Shown piece after piece: positions 1 through 8,833 of a DNA stretch of 30,963 nt. Origin of the DNA: CAUPWF01 sp964369425 (GTDB lineage: Bacteria > Bacillota > Clostridia > Lachnospirales > Lachnospiraceae); the NCBI GenBank assembly GCA_964369425.1, contig CAYJGW010000031.1:1-30963 (forward strand). Direction: 5' to 3'. How positions within the stretch are numbered: position 1 is the first letter of the stretch; each line of letters begins with the position of its first letter. Under the pieces are notes generated by a model. It was not told where the DNA came from and did not search any database. It saw nothing but the letters and a program-made list of their open reading frames with translations. A program made the position numbers and the translations under genes.

Positions 1-61
1 TTTCATTATAACACTGTGATTTTATCATATTCTTATCCACCTTTATCCTTGGGGTTTTATA

Positions 62-89
62 AATAGCGACTACTTTTGTAGCCGCTATT
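62..89 (-). terminator. Hairpin downstream of the WXG100 gene, probable end of the T7SS operon
   Basis: A stem-loop pairs AATAGCG and CTAC with GTAG and CGCTATT around a TTTT loop, with one A/C mismatch in the stem. It starts 17 bases after the stop codon of the WXG100-like gene. On the minus strand it is followed by TTTATAAAA rather than a clean U-run, so it is a plausible but not ideal intrinsic terminator. No other gene is visible between it and the window edge. Confidence 0.6.
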
Positions 90-106
90 CATTAGTAATG
101 TTTTTA

Positions 107-400
107 CTATCCTCTTACTGCTGCTGCACCCGCTGCATCATCATCTTGACGTGCTTGCATGTAGCTAGAGATATAATCCGAGATGCTTTGTATTGCATCT
201 CTTGCATTTTCTAAAGCAGGCTTATATTCTTCCTCAAATCTCTGAATAAAAGCATCTGAAGTTTGGTTTGTCCATCCATCTTGTAACTGACCATTCATCT
301 GAATTAGCGCTGTTAACACCTCTTGTAATGAGTCGGCTTGATTAGCATAAATTCCAACCCCTGATTGTAGAACTTCATAATCCACTTTGTTTACTGACAT
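107..400 (-). CDS. WXG100/EsxA-like small secreted protein with a variant WxG motif
   Basis: This 97-residue protein has the size and all-helical character of the WXG100 family, whose members form helical-hairpin dimers exported by EssC-type ATPases. The turn motif at residues 43-45 reads W-T-N instead of W-x-G, flanked by LQDGW and SDAFIQRF as is typical of the family. The C-terminal helix carries YISSYMQARQ, followed by an acidic/alanine tail. It is the last gene of the cluster, 60 bases after essC, and has its own strong AGGAGG ribosome site, fitting a highly made substrate. A hairpin lies in the gap before it. The family call is firm. Whether it is a substrate, a co-secreted structural part or both is inferred from its position next to the ATPase. 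Confidence 0.88.
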   Translation of the reverse strand: MSVNKVDYEVLQSGVGIYANQADSLQEVLTALIQMNGQLQDGWTNQTSDAFIQRFEEEYKPALENARDAIQSISDYISSYMQARQDDDAAGAAAVRG

Positions 401-428
401 TTTTATTTCCTCCTATGTTTTTATTTAT

Positions 429-452
429 GTAAAACTGCTATGCAGATTTTAC
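429..452 (-). other. Stem-loop in the essC-esxA gap
   Basis: GTAAAA and CTGC pair with GCAG and TTTTAC around a 3-base loop, with one bulged T. The hairpin lies between the essC stop and the esxA ribosome site. It has no U-run long enough for a good terminator, so it could be an mRNA processing or stabilising element that sets a separate level for the substrate gene. That role is inferred from placement only. Confidence 0.4.
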
Positions 453-460
453 CGCTAAAA

Positions 461-3400
461 CTATACAATTGTTCTAATTTTTACAACTTCGCTATCCACT
501 ATCATATATGCATCATTCGCCTTTACTTGCTTCTTGAATTTTTTGGACACACTTATTGGGATATCTACCAATTTAATATTTTGCATATCTTCAAAAACAA
601 TATAATGTTTATTATCCTTCACGCACTTTAACAGCTCCGGTGAATTAAATGAAATATTATTATTCGGAACATTACAAAACAGTACAAATACCTTCATCTC
701 TGCATACTTTCCAATAATTTCTTTAAAGCATTCCACACTTGCTTTATCTTTACTTATTCCATTGATTGCCTCATCACTATCAATAACTAAGACGATCCAA
801 GGCTCCTCATTTAAGTTGTCAATAATTTTTGTACTCAACTCCTCGTATCTTCTTTTTAATGTATAAGATATCTCATTGAAAATGCTCAAAGATGAATCTG
901 TACTTGTCGAATAGAATGCCGTTTCCTGCAAGTATTCAAACTCACTCCAATTACCTGCTATCTCATCCACTATGTATAGCTCGCATCCTCCTACTCTATC
1001 CTTTATCTCATTTACTAGACGTTTAGCAAAGCTTCTCATATTTGATTCTTTTTGCCCCACAATTGTTAATAATTTATTCTTAGTTAAATTAAGCTTGCTC
1101 GGTAAAACTGTTTTAAAATCTAACCCTAGAACAATCTCCTCTTCTTGATATGCTTCTGGATAATTTATCTCTAAATATTCCTGCGTAACTCTTTGTGGTA
1201 TCTCTGGAATTCGCTTTGCCTTTTCCTTTCCTTGTGTACTATTTATGTCACCAACAAATTCTTTAATTGCTTGAACACGCTCAAATTCTTTTTCACCTTC
1301 GAATGATAAATACATCTGGCATTCATACGCTGTCTTTTCTATTTGAACAAGGCTACGACCTTCATTATTTGAAATTTTCATTCTATTTCCTTCAAACAAC
1401 ATCGTATACTCTGACGTTTCATTACAAAATAGTGCAATTCGACCTTCAAAACTATTAAGATATCGGTAACTGATTCCTGCCGTTTGCAAATTTGCAATTA
1501 CAAAAGATATTCCTACCGCTACTCCATCCCTACATAAAGGAAGTAGCATATCTTCTTCTTGTAGATACAACTCTTTAAGTGCTGTTAAATTATCAATCAC
1601 CACCACTATTTGTGGGAGGTCTTCCCGTCCTGCTTCTTTATATGAAGCAAATGAACTCACCCCTGCTTCTGATAACCTTGCCTTGCGTTCCACCACTTCT
1701 TCATTTAACATTCGGAAAAAGCTCTTAAGTTTTTCATCCTCATGTGAATACACCACCCCACCTACTTGGTTCAAATCGGAAAAATTCTTTAATATCATAG
1801 AACCAAAATCTAACACATATATATTTACCTCTTTTACTGAATAATTCTCTGCAATTCCTCTTATTACAGTTTGCAGGATATTCGTCTTTCCAGTCTGTGC
1901 GGATCCAATAATTATATAGTTTGTAGTTGTAAGATTTAATACGTATGGGCTTTGTAATTGCTGTTCTGGATAATCGTATATTCCAATACCTACTTGTACA
2001 TGGTGTTTTGCCTCAATCTCTGAGTTTTCATAAACAATATGCGTCTCAAGTGGCGGCAAGCATATATTCGGTAATTTATCAATCTGGCTCTTCTCGCAAT
2101 ACCCTTTCACAAATTCCACCACTGCTTCTAACTGATTCCTGTCATATATGGTCTTATTTACCTTCTTTTTCTTCTCGTATACTGCAGTTCTTGCTCCCGA
2201 GAAACTAACCTGCTTGATTGTAAATGCTTTTTTCGTTTCACTGTCATCTGCTGATGCTGGTGCTCCACTATAGGCTGATTGAAATAATTCAAAGATTTCA
2301 TTATTTCCTACTTGTAAATATGCTCGACCAGGTTCTTTAATCTCTGCTGCCAATGGCGTTTTTAACACCTCATTACTGTCCTCTTTCGATTGTACCTTCA
2401 AACATAACTTAAACTTAGAGTTTGACCATATCTGTGCATCTACGACTCCACTTGGTTTTTGTGTTGCTAGAATCAAATGAACTCCCAAACTTCTACCGAT
2501 TCTGGCTGCACTGATTAACTCCTTCATGAACTCTGGCTGTTCTGCTTTCAACTCTGCAAACTCATCTACGATAATCACTAGGTGGGGCAACGCTTCCCCT
2601 ACTTTCCCCTCTTTGTATAATTGGATATATTTATCAATATGATTTACACCTGCTAATGCAAAGTAATTTTGTCGCTTTACCAATTCTGCCTTTATCGACT
2701 TTAAGGATCTTTGCACTTCATTACCATCAATATTTGTTATCGCTCCAATTAAGTGTGGCAAGTCTTTGAATTGGTTCACCATCCCTCCACCTTTAAAGTC
2801 AATAATTACAAATCCAATTTCATATGGATGGAAAATTGTGGCTGCTGATAATATGTACGCTTGTAGAATCTCACTCTTTCCTGAACCAGTCGTTCCTGCT
2901 ACCAATCCATGTGGTCCGTGATATTTTTCATGGAGGTTCAGAGTGACAACCTCTTCCTTTGCATTAATACCAAGTGGCACTGCCATACTCTCATATATCT
3001 TCGATTCATCCCATCGCTTTTCTAGATTCAAGTCCTCTACCGAATAAATTTCTAGCAATTCGAATAAAGACATTGTTTTTCTCATAGAGCCTTCTAGGCT
3101 AATTTCTTCACAATATGTAGGCGCAATAATCCTTGAGATTTCACCTAGTATATAGTCGCTCACTTTCGTATATGTGAATTTCTGCACCTTTGTTCTGTCT
3201 TCGCTCTTATATAAGATCCCACAGCTGTCCACATCCATCTTAATTATCTGACTACAATGTAGTGGTAATAGCTCCTCTTTGCTCTCGAAGAATACAAAAA
3301 CCGTATTTAACTCAGCTGCTTTTTCAATAAACCTTGATATTGGATGGCTCTTTATTCCTTGGTCATCCATAATAAGCACAACATTGTACCCATCAATCCC

Positions 3401-4966
3401 TTTGTTTTCACTTCTAAGTGTCAATTCTTTATACAGATTTTCAAAGACATTATTTTTACTCTGTGTATCACATACGATATTTCTTCTTAAGTCTCCATAT
3501 TGGAAATGAGGTATCATTCGAACCCATTCATATTTCTCTGTTTCCTCATCCATAAAGACGTAGATATTCAAGTCCCCATAGTAATGTCTACTAATCAAGT
3601 CTACTGCAATCTCTTTTAACATATCATTTAAAAAACCATAGGTTCCAATCACTCCAACTGCGTTCGCCCCCTTAAGTGACAATGTAATCGGTGCGTTTGC
3701 AATATACTTAAATTCCCTCGCCACCTGTGATGGCATCTGAGAGAGTTCATCTCCAACCTCTAGCTTTTCTTGTTCTTTGTAGTCGATTTTTTTCTCCGAT
3801 TTTCTCCAACCTATTCCTAGATATATCTCTAAGAAATCGTCATCTTCTGGTGTTTTATCAAATAGGCACGAGTCAAACTTTTGTAAGTGCTGAAGATTTT
3901 CTTCTGTATTATAATGAGTTGTTCGCAAACACCATAGCTCTAACTCTCGTGCTTTTTGGATTTCATCTCGTTTATTTATCAAATAAGTCTGATACGTATT
4001 AATCCTATCTTCACAATCTTTTTGATATTTTTTCTGTCTATTCACGATGTTTAATACTGCTGTAACAACCCCCATTCCCATGGTACAGATACTGAAGATA
4101 ACATATGTTCCACTGCTTTCACTCATAACACCTCTTAACACAATCACTAGTGCAAACATCACCACTGCTGGCATAAGTGTTGTAACTAGGTTTAAAGGTG
4201 GCTTCTCTGGAATAGCTACGGGGTCTAGCACCTTAATTGGCTTATCATCAATTTTAGATTTTATTCTTGTATTACGAATAAATTTTGGATAATTCGCCTT
4301 CATAGTCTGATCTCTATAATTCAGATTTCGAATACTATAATCACTATCTATCTTCATCCAAATATAATTATCTTTACAATAAAACAAGAAATTTGCTATA
4401 GACACAAAATCTCCATTATTTATTTTCTTCTCAGACTCAATCTTGCTTCCGTTATGGTTCACTCCATATGCTGTATTAACAATCTTCACACGGAATTCAT
4501 TCCCCTCTTTAATCAATTCAATCCGATCATTTCTCACGTATGGTCCTTTTAGAACAATGTCATTATCTTGATCTCCTCCAACAAAGATGCTCCTCTTATT
4601 CCCAAACTCAATTCTTCGTTCCAGATTCGTATATTTACTATCAAAATCTACCATAAACTCCATTTTTAGTAGTTCATTTGATGATTGACTATAACATATC
4701 GTTAAGCCATCTCCATGTACTAACTCTTTGGTAATGATTCGCCCAGCTTCACCGGAATCAAAATATAAATTATCCGAGCAGGTAGCATACCATCTACCAT
4801 CTTTACTGATTAATTCTAACCGTACATCTTCAAAGAAGTATTCCTTGCTTAATCTGTAATCACACTCAACTGTAGTACCTATTCTAAACACTCTAGATTC
4901 CTCTGGTAACTCTACTTCTTTGTATATCTTCTTGTTTGAAAGCACCAATTTATACTTGTTTTCCAT
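461..4966 (-). CDS. essC: EssC-type FtsK/SpoIIIE ATPase, motor of the type VII secretion system
   Basis: The 1501-residue membrane ATPase should recognise and drive export of WXG100-type proteins. Residues 1-210 form two FHA-like beta domains without the SxxH phosphothreonine-binding signature. Two membrane segments follow at about 258-280 and 287-307. The first FtsK domain has Walker A GTTGSGKS (691-698) and Walker B LVIIVDEF with D801/E802. The second has GSAQTGKT (1021-1028) but Walker B VVVIDN, lacking the catalytic Glu. The third region, around 1300-1311, has GQKESNMRS where a P-loop would be, so it is probably non-hydrolytic. Length and order match YukBA/EssC. The gene starts 17 bases after yukD with a GAGGTGAGG ribosome site. 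Only domain 1 looks fully catalytic, as is common in T7SS ATPases. Confidence 0.95.
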   Translation of the reverse strand: MENKYKLVLSNKKIYKEVELPEESRVFRIGTTVECDYRLSKEYFFEDVRLELISKDGRWYATCSDNLYFDSGEAGRIITKELVHGDGLTICYSQSSNELLKMEFMVDFDSKYTNLERRIEFGNKRSIFVGGDQDNDIVLKGPYVRNDRIELIKEGNEFRVKIVNTAYGVNHNGSKIESEKKINNGDFVSIANFLFYCKDNYIWMKIDSDYSIRNLNYRDQTMKANYPKFIRNTRIKSKIDDKPIKVLDPVAIPEKPPLNLVTTLMPAVVMFALVIVLRGVMSESSGTYVIFSICTMGMGVVTAVLNIVNRQKKYQKDCEDRINTYQTYLINKRDEIQKARELELWCLRTTHYNTEENLQHLQKFDSCLFDKTPEDDDFLEIYLGIGWRKSEKKIDYKEQEKLEVGDELSQMPSQVAREFKYIANAPITLSLKGANAVGVIGTYGFLNDMLKEIAVDLISRHYYGDLNIYVFMDEETEKYEWVRMIPHFQYGDLRRNIVCDTQSKNNVFENLYKELTLRSENKGIDGYNVVLIMDDQGIKSHPISRFIEKAAELNTVFVFFESKEELLPLHCSQIIKMDVDSCGILYKSEDRTKVQKFTYTKVSDYILGEISRIIAPTYCEEISLEGSMRKTMSLFELLEIYSVEDLNLEKRWDESKIYESMAVPLGINAKEEVVTLNLHEKYHGPHGLVAGTTGSGKSEILQAYILSAATIFHPYEIGFVIIDFKGGGMVNQFKDLPHLIGAITNIDGNEVQRSLKSIKAELVKRQNYFALAGVNHIDKYIQLYKEGKVGEALPHLVIIVDEFAELKAEQPEFMKELISAARIGRSLGVHLILATQKPSGVVDAQIWSNSKFKLCLKVQSKEDSNEVLKTPLAAEIKEPGRAYLQVGNNEIFELFQSAYSGAPASADDSETKKAFTIKQVSFSGARTAVYEKKKKVNKTIYDRNQLEAVVEFVKGYCEKSQIDKLPNICLPPLETHIVYENSEIEAKHHVQVGIGIYDYPEQQLQSPYVLNLTTTNYIIIGSAQTGKTNILQTVIRGIAENYSVKEVNIYVLDFGSMILKNFSDLNQVGGVVYSHEDEKLKSFFRMLNEEVVERKARLSEAGVSSFASYKEAGREDLPQIVVVIDNLTALKELYLQEEDMLLPLCRDGVAVGISFVIANLQTAGISYRYLNSFEGRIALFCNETSEYTMLFEGNRMKISNNEGRSLVQIEKTAYECQMYLSFEGEKEFERVQAIKEFVGDINSTQGKEKAKRIPEIPQRVTQEYLEINYPEAYQEEEIVLGLDFKTVLPSKLNLTKNKLLTIVGQKESNMRSFAKRLVNEIKDRVGGCELYIVDEIAGNWSEFEYLQETAFYSTSTDSSLSIFNEISYTLKRRYEELSTKIIDNLNEEPWIVLVIDSDEAINGISKDKASVECFKEIIGKYAEMKVFVLFCNVPNNNISFNSPELLKCVKDNKHYIVFEDMQNIKLVDIPISVSKKFKKQVKANDAYMIVDSEVVKIRTIV

Positions 4967-4983
4967 CTAGTTTTTCCTCACCT

Positions 4984-5241
4984 CTATTCTGTAAAATATA
5001 TGATGCTACCGTTTCTTAATCCTGTTTCATTAATAAGCTTGTTACCTCGAAGTAATGTAATTGGATTTTCTGCCTTTAGATAGCACTGCTTGATATCTGT
5101 TGTGTCCATTCCTAGGTTATAGGCTTGATTCAGTCCAACAAATAACTCCTTTGTTGTGATATCTGTTGGAATCTCTATATCAACTTTAACGCCCCTTTTG
5201 ACAATATTAAAAACCACTATAATTGTATTTTTCATATTCAC
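4984..5241 (-). CDS. YukD/EsaB-like ubiquitin-fold protein of the T7SS
   Basis: The 85-residue protein has a ubiquitin-like pattern: a first strand (IIVVFNIVKRGVKVDIEI), a helix (TKELFVGLNQAYNLGM) and closing strands with LLRGNKLINETGLRNGSIIYF. The L-x-x-x-x-L-x-x-x-G-L-x-x-G-x-x-I ending is characteristic of YukD/EsaB. It sits 2 bases after the TadZ-like gene and directly before essC, the conserved YukD-EssC neighbourhood. Known YukD/EsaB proteins are small cytoplasmic parts required for secretion and do not act as conjugated modifiers. The protein ends IIYFTE without a diglycine tail, which agrees. Confidence 0.88.
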   Translation of the reverse strand: MNMKNTIIVVFNIVKRGVKVDIEIPTDITTKELFVGLNQAYNLGMDTTDIKQCYLKAENPITLLRGNKLINETGLRNGSIIYFTE

Positions 5242-5243
5242 CT

Positions 5244-6302
5244 CTACAGCACAAGATACGTCAATTTTTGTATCCCTGCATCTTGTACGAGTTCTTCATT
5301 TTTAAGTTTCTCAATTCCAGCTATTCTTTCAATGTATTCATGCACTGAAAATTTCAGATTACTTCCGTTATCAACCAGTGCGTTACTCTTGTTTTTTTCG
5401 AATTTATTGCATAGGAAGATGTATTTCCCTGTATTCATTCCGCTTATGTTATTTACCAAATCATTGGTTGCCTCTACTGCGCCTTTGTTTTGTGTAGTCG
5501 CTATAACAACTCTGTCAGCCATGCTAAGTAGACGAATCATCTCTTCGTCGTAGGTACTTTCTACATCCAACACGATATAATCATAGTCTTGACTTCGTTT
5601 TGCATACCGTACAATTCTTTCGTATATATTTTTTGAGATATTTAATGCTGGCAATGCTGCCTTGAATGCTGGCAAGTAATGAAAACTCTCATTTCTGATT
5701 AAATGCTTAATCATCAAATATGCATCTTCATTTGAGAGAAATAATTTTGAATACACCTCTTGAGATTCAATCGGTACTTTATTCTCTAACATATGATGAA
5801 ATGACTGTAATCTACTAACATTGATGTATAACACGCTCTTATAATTTTTTATGAGAGCTGCACTAATACCCATGGCTAATGTTGTTTTTCCCGCTCCCCC
5901 ACTAGCTGATGTAACTAGGATTACTTTTGTATCCTCTTTTTCTTCTTTTACAACTTCAAGTTCTCTGGTACTCTTCCCTACAATTTCCTTCATAATCTCT
6001 CGAATGCTTGTATACTTATAGAGATACGCAATGTTTAAAGATTGTGTTTCCCCCACTCTACGACTATCTGTCATCACGAATACATTCGCGATATTGTGCA
6101 TTTGTAGTGATTCCTGATACAATTGCTCATCAATAATCAATATATCAATACTTTGTGGTACTGAAAATAATTGTGTCAAATACTCTCTATCTGTAATGAT
6201 CTCTAGTTCGATTTTATCAAAAAACATATGCACTAATTGAAGCTGTAAAGGAGTGATATAATTGATGTCTGTATCTGCTATTATTATCCTTGGCTTATTC
6301 AT
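5244..6302 (-). CDS. TadZ/CpaE-like protein: receiver-like domain fused to a MinD/ParA-type ATPase
   Basis: The N-terminal 110 residues resemble a response-regulator receiver fold. Acidic residues D10 and D12, a buried D58 in DILIIDEQ, T78 in VFVMTDS and K96 lie in the usual order. After a charged linker comes a ParA/MinD-type ATPase with P-loop GGAGKTT starting at 135 and Walker B YIVLDVE (D246). The signature Lys of the deviant Walker A motif is replaced by Ser134 (SASGGAGKT). This architecture matches TadZ/CpaE, which place secretion or pilus machines at particular cell sites. The gene follows the FHA gene by 12 bases and precedes yukD by 2, so co-expression is likely. A role in positioning the T7SS is an inference. 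The ribosome site GGGGGAG supports the start. Confidence 0.85.
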   Translation of the reverse strand: MNKPRIIIADTDINYITPLQLQLVHMFFDKIELEIITDREYLTQLFSVPQSIDILIIDEQLYQESLQMHNIANVFVMTDSRRVGETQSLNIAYLYKYTSIREIMKEIVGKSTRELEVVKEEKEDTKVILVTSASGGAGKTTLAMGISAALIKNYKSVLYINVSRLQSFHHMLENKVPIESQEVYSKLFLSNEDAYLMIKHLIRNESFHYLPAFKAALPALNISKNIYERIVRYAKRSQDYDYIVLDVESTYDEEMIRLLSMADRVVIATTQNKGAVEATNDLVNNISGMNTGKYIFLCNKFEKNKSNALVDNGSNLKFSVHEYIERIAGIEKLKNEELVQDAGIQKLTYLVL

Positions 6303-6314
6303 GTATATCTCCCC

Positions 6315-7211
6315 CTACACTATTTGATACTTGGTGTTAGCTAGTCGAATAATATCCCCTGCACCAATTTGTTTCATTTGATTTGCCTCCACCTTGATGC
6401 TATTCACATAAGTACCATTTACACTTCCTTCGTCTACGATGTACAACTCACCATTTTTCTGCATAATAGTGCAGTGTTTTCTACTAATTGTATTGTTATT
6501 AGCAATTACGATATCTACTAATTCTTTCTGTTTTCCTAGCACTATCTTCTCTTGCTCTAGCAAGATTGAAAAACTATCATTAGGGGGAAGTCCCACCATC
6601 TTTAACTTTTTATTTTGAGCTACCTTTTTCTTTGTCGCACCTCGATATTCATTGTAAATATCTTGAATGTTCATTGAACCATTCGCTAAAGCAGACATTA
6701 GTTTTTGTACTTTCTGATTCGGCTCTAACAAATATGTATGAATGTAACGAATAAGTTCTGCTCGTATCTCTGTTTCGAAAGCAGATTGTGTAATATCTTC
6801 ACTTTGAGTAATTGGTATGTACACCCACTTCACCATATGTGTGTTTTGTTCGATGTAGATTTTATCCCAAGCAATTTGAATATTTTTATGATATAAGAAT
6901 CCGATGGATTTGAATTCAGTTATATTCTTTATAAAGTTAAGAATAATCTCTATCATTGTATCTGAGTTCACTTTATATCGAATACTATCAATTGTTTCGA
7001 ACCCTTCGCACATATAGTAAATTTCAATTTTTCCATTGTAATACATCTTCATACATGGAAGAAACATCCCATTCTCTTGACTATGTAATACCTTATAAGC
7101 AGTATCATGATATTCATCATTGTTGCTTAATATATAAGAAAAATTGTTTCCTCTCTTTTCTTCTTTTAATTTTGCATTTCCTACTTCTTCTGTATAGTGC
7201 TCTCCATGCAT
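6315..7211 (-). CDS. FHA-domain cytoplasmic protein with a DUF6382-like N-terminal region
   Basis: The 298-residue protein has no signal peptide or membrane segment. The last 80 or so residues form an FHA domain: IVLGKQ on the first strand, N-x-x-I-S-R-K-H on the ligand loop, VDEGSVNGTYVNS, then GDIIRLANTKYQIV. The SRKH and NGT motifs are those that bind phosphothreonine. The N-terminal 190 residues are typical of uncharacterised FHA partner proteins in clostridia and I believe belong to DUF6382. The start has an AGGAG ribosome site. The locus encodes two Ser/Thr kinases, so this is a likely cytoplasmic reader of their phosphorylation that docks onto the secretion machine. The docking role is inferred. 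Confidence 0.87.
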   Translation of the reverse strand: MHGEHYTEEVGNAKLKEEKRGNNFSYILSNNDEYHDTAYKVLHSQENGMFLPCMKMYYNGKIEIYYMCEGFETIDSIRYKVNSDTMIEIILNFIKNITEFKSIGFLYHKNIQIAWDKIYIEQNTHMVKWVYIPITQSEDITQSAFETEIRAELIRYIHTYLLEPNQKVQKLMSALANGSMNIQDIYNEYRGATKKKVAQNKKLKMVGLPPNDSFSILLEQEKIVLGKQKELVDIVIANNNTISRKHCTIMQKNGELYIVDEGSVNGTYVNSIKVEANQMKQIGAGDIIRLANTKYQIV

Positions 7212-7236
7212 ACGCTTCTCCTAGTTCTATTCTCAA

Positions 7237-8817
7237 CTATTTATTATCTGGTGATAAGCTTGATTCATCTCCACCCGAATTTATAATTCTTATTTCTCCA
7301 TTATTGATTTCGCACACTTCCCAAATATCTTCTACTCCACTATTTGCATTTAAAGTAATTGTTTGTGGTGATTTACCTGGTAAATACACCTTTACTGTCG
7401 CTCCATACTGTGCCATCGTTCCTGTCAATAAATAATCAACAACTGTAAATACATAGTTTCCACCTAAATCATAAATTGTAATTGTTTCTGGTCCATTCCC
7501 GTTCATATCATCCACATCTAACTCAGCTTGTACTCTATCACCGCTCTTTGAGATTTTTTGTCTATAACTTACCCAAACACTATCTCCTGTTGAGTCCTCT
7601 CCTGACAAGTATGAATCTAAATCCAACGGTTGTGCTCCCCATTCTAAAACAACCCTAGCTGTGCCTTCTGTCAATTCAGACGATATTACAAATTGTTCTC
7701 CACTATATGTTCTCCCTGTCATGACCTCTACTTCAAATTCTTCTATAGTGTATCCATCCGCTTCTATAATTAACACATACTTCGAAACAGCAAGTTCTTC
7801 TGTGAAAGATCCATCCGTCTTTGTTGTTCCTTCCACTATCTCCCCAGACGAAGACTTAAACGTATATTTGGCATTTGCTACCCCTTTTTCACTAACTGCA
7901 TCAATTACTACTCCTGAATATTTCGAAGTATTTTCGTTATCATTTCTATTTGCATTGAAAAATGTGATTTCATTCCATGCCATTGATGACGTTACATTCC
8001 CTTCCAGATCAGTTTCTATCATCAAATTAAAATTGTCGGTTGGTATCGTCACCACATACTTTCCATCATTTAACTCTGGTTGTATCTTAGTTCCTGTCAT
8101 GAGCTGTAATTGCTCTAGCGTAATCATCCCATTAAAGTTACTAAATATTACGCCAAGATCGCTCAAGGTCGCTTTTTCTGGCATACTTTCAGCATTGGGA
8201 GTTTTTTGCCCCTCATTCACTATATCGCTATTTTCCTCTGTATCTGTGTAGTAAAATGTTGCTGATGTGTTGCTATGTTGCACCTCTAATTCATTGCTTG
8301 CATCTAAACTACTATTATCTACCTGTCCAAACTCTCGTTTATAGTCTGAAAAATTGTAACTATCTAGCTTTTGCTTAAATGAAACATTCCATGTAATATC
8401 TGGAGAATCCGTTATATTCTCTGTCTTTGCTCTCGTTCCATCAGAACTATTTAACATATTTAACATATATTGCAAATGTGTTGCCCCTGTTCTCTCAATC
8501 CCTAGCGTCAATATGTATCTCATCTGAGGGACATCCCCTTGTACTTGATACACATCATGTAATTCGGCATATAAGTCCGGATTTTCAGGATCCATTTCAA
8601 TTAAGTTTTTGTATTCTATAATTGCAGCTTCATAGTTTTGCTCTGCTACATAATTATGTGCCTTTTCCAATGTCTCTTCCAGCAATTCTTCATTCATTCC
8701 ACTCCATACTAGTGCACCTATGGTTGTCAAAATTATTACTGCTAACAAGCCACTTAAGCTAGCTAATAATATTCTCTGTTTCTTCGTCATCGTCTTTTCC
8801 CCAATCTGATTCTCCAT
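7237..8817 (-). CDS. Membrane protein with TPR and carboxypeptidase-regulatory/YfaP-like ectodomains
   Basis: A short cytoplasmic head precedes a membrane segment at about 15-38. Residues 44-110 form a TPR-like pair (YEAAIIEYKNLIEMDPENPDLY). A Ser/Thr/Asp-rich stretch follows, then a beta region containing MITLEQLQLMTG, a carboxypeptidase-regulatory-like domain (YSGVVIDAV...YTFKSSSGE...EADGYTIEEFEV), and a C-terminal beta domain with LEWGAQPLDLDSYL, a motif of the YfaP/DUF2135-like group. The bulk is outside the membrane. It starts 16 bases after the upstream kinase gene. The first ATG has a weak ribosome site; Met10 at 8790 is preceded by GGGGAAAAG and may be the true start. It is a candidate scaffold or cell-wall-facing part of the machine. 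No known T7SS subunit matches. Confidence 0.75.
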   Translation of the reverse strand: MENQIGEKTMTKKQRILLASLSGLLAVIILTTIGALVWSGMNEELLEETLEKAHNYVAEQNYEAAIIEYKNLIEMDPENPDLYAELHDVYQVQGDVPQMRYILTLGIERTGATHLQYMLNMLNSSDGTRAKTENITDSPDITWNVSFKQKLDSYNFSDYKREFGQVDNSSLDASNELEVQHSNTSATFYYTDTEENSDIVNEGQKTPNAESMPEKATLSDLGVIFSNFNGMITLEQLQLMTGTKIQPELNDGKYVVTIPTDNFNLMIETDLEGNVTSSMAWNEITFFNANRNDNENTSKYSGVVIDAVSEKGVANAKYTFKSSSGEIVEGTTKTDGSFTEELAVSKYVLIIEADGYTIEEFEVEVMTGRTYSGEQFVISSELTEGTARVVLEWGAQPLDLDSYLSGEDSTGDSVWVSYRQKISKSGDRVQAELDVDDMNGNGPETITIYDLGGNYVFTVVDYLLTGTMAQYGATVKVYLPGKSPQTITLNANSGVEDIWEVCEINNGEIRIINSGGDESSLSPDNK

Positions 8818-8833
8818 GAAGAATCTTTCTTAT

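Noticed and set aside
6956..8251. Long plus-strand ORFs (6956-7435 and 7661-8251)
   Set aside because: They lie wholly or mostly antisense to well-supported minus-strand genes, lack ribosome sites and domain features, and arise from codon bias of the opposite strand.
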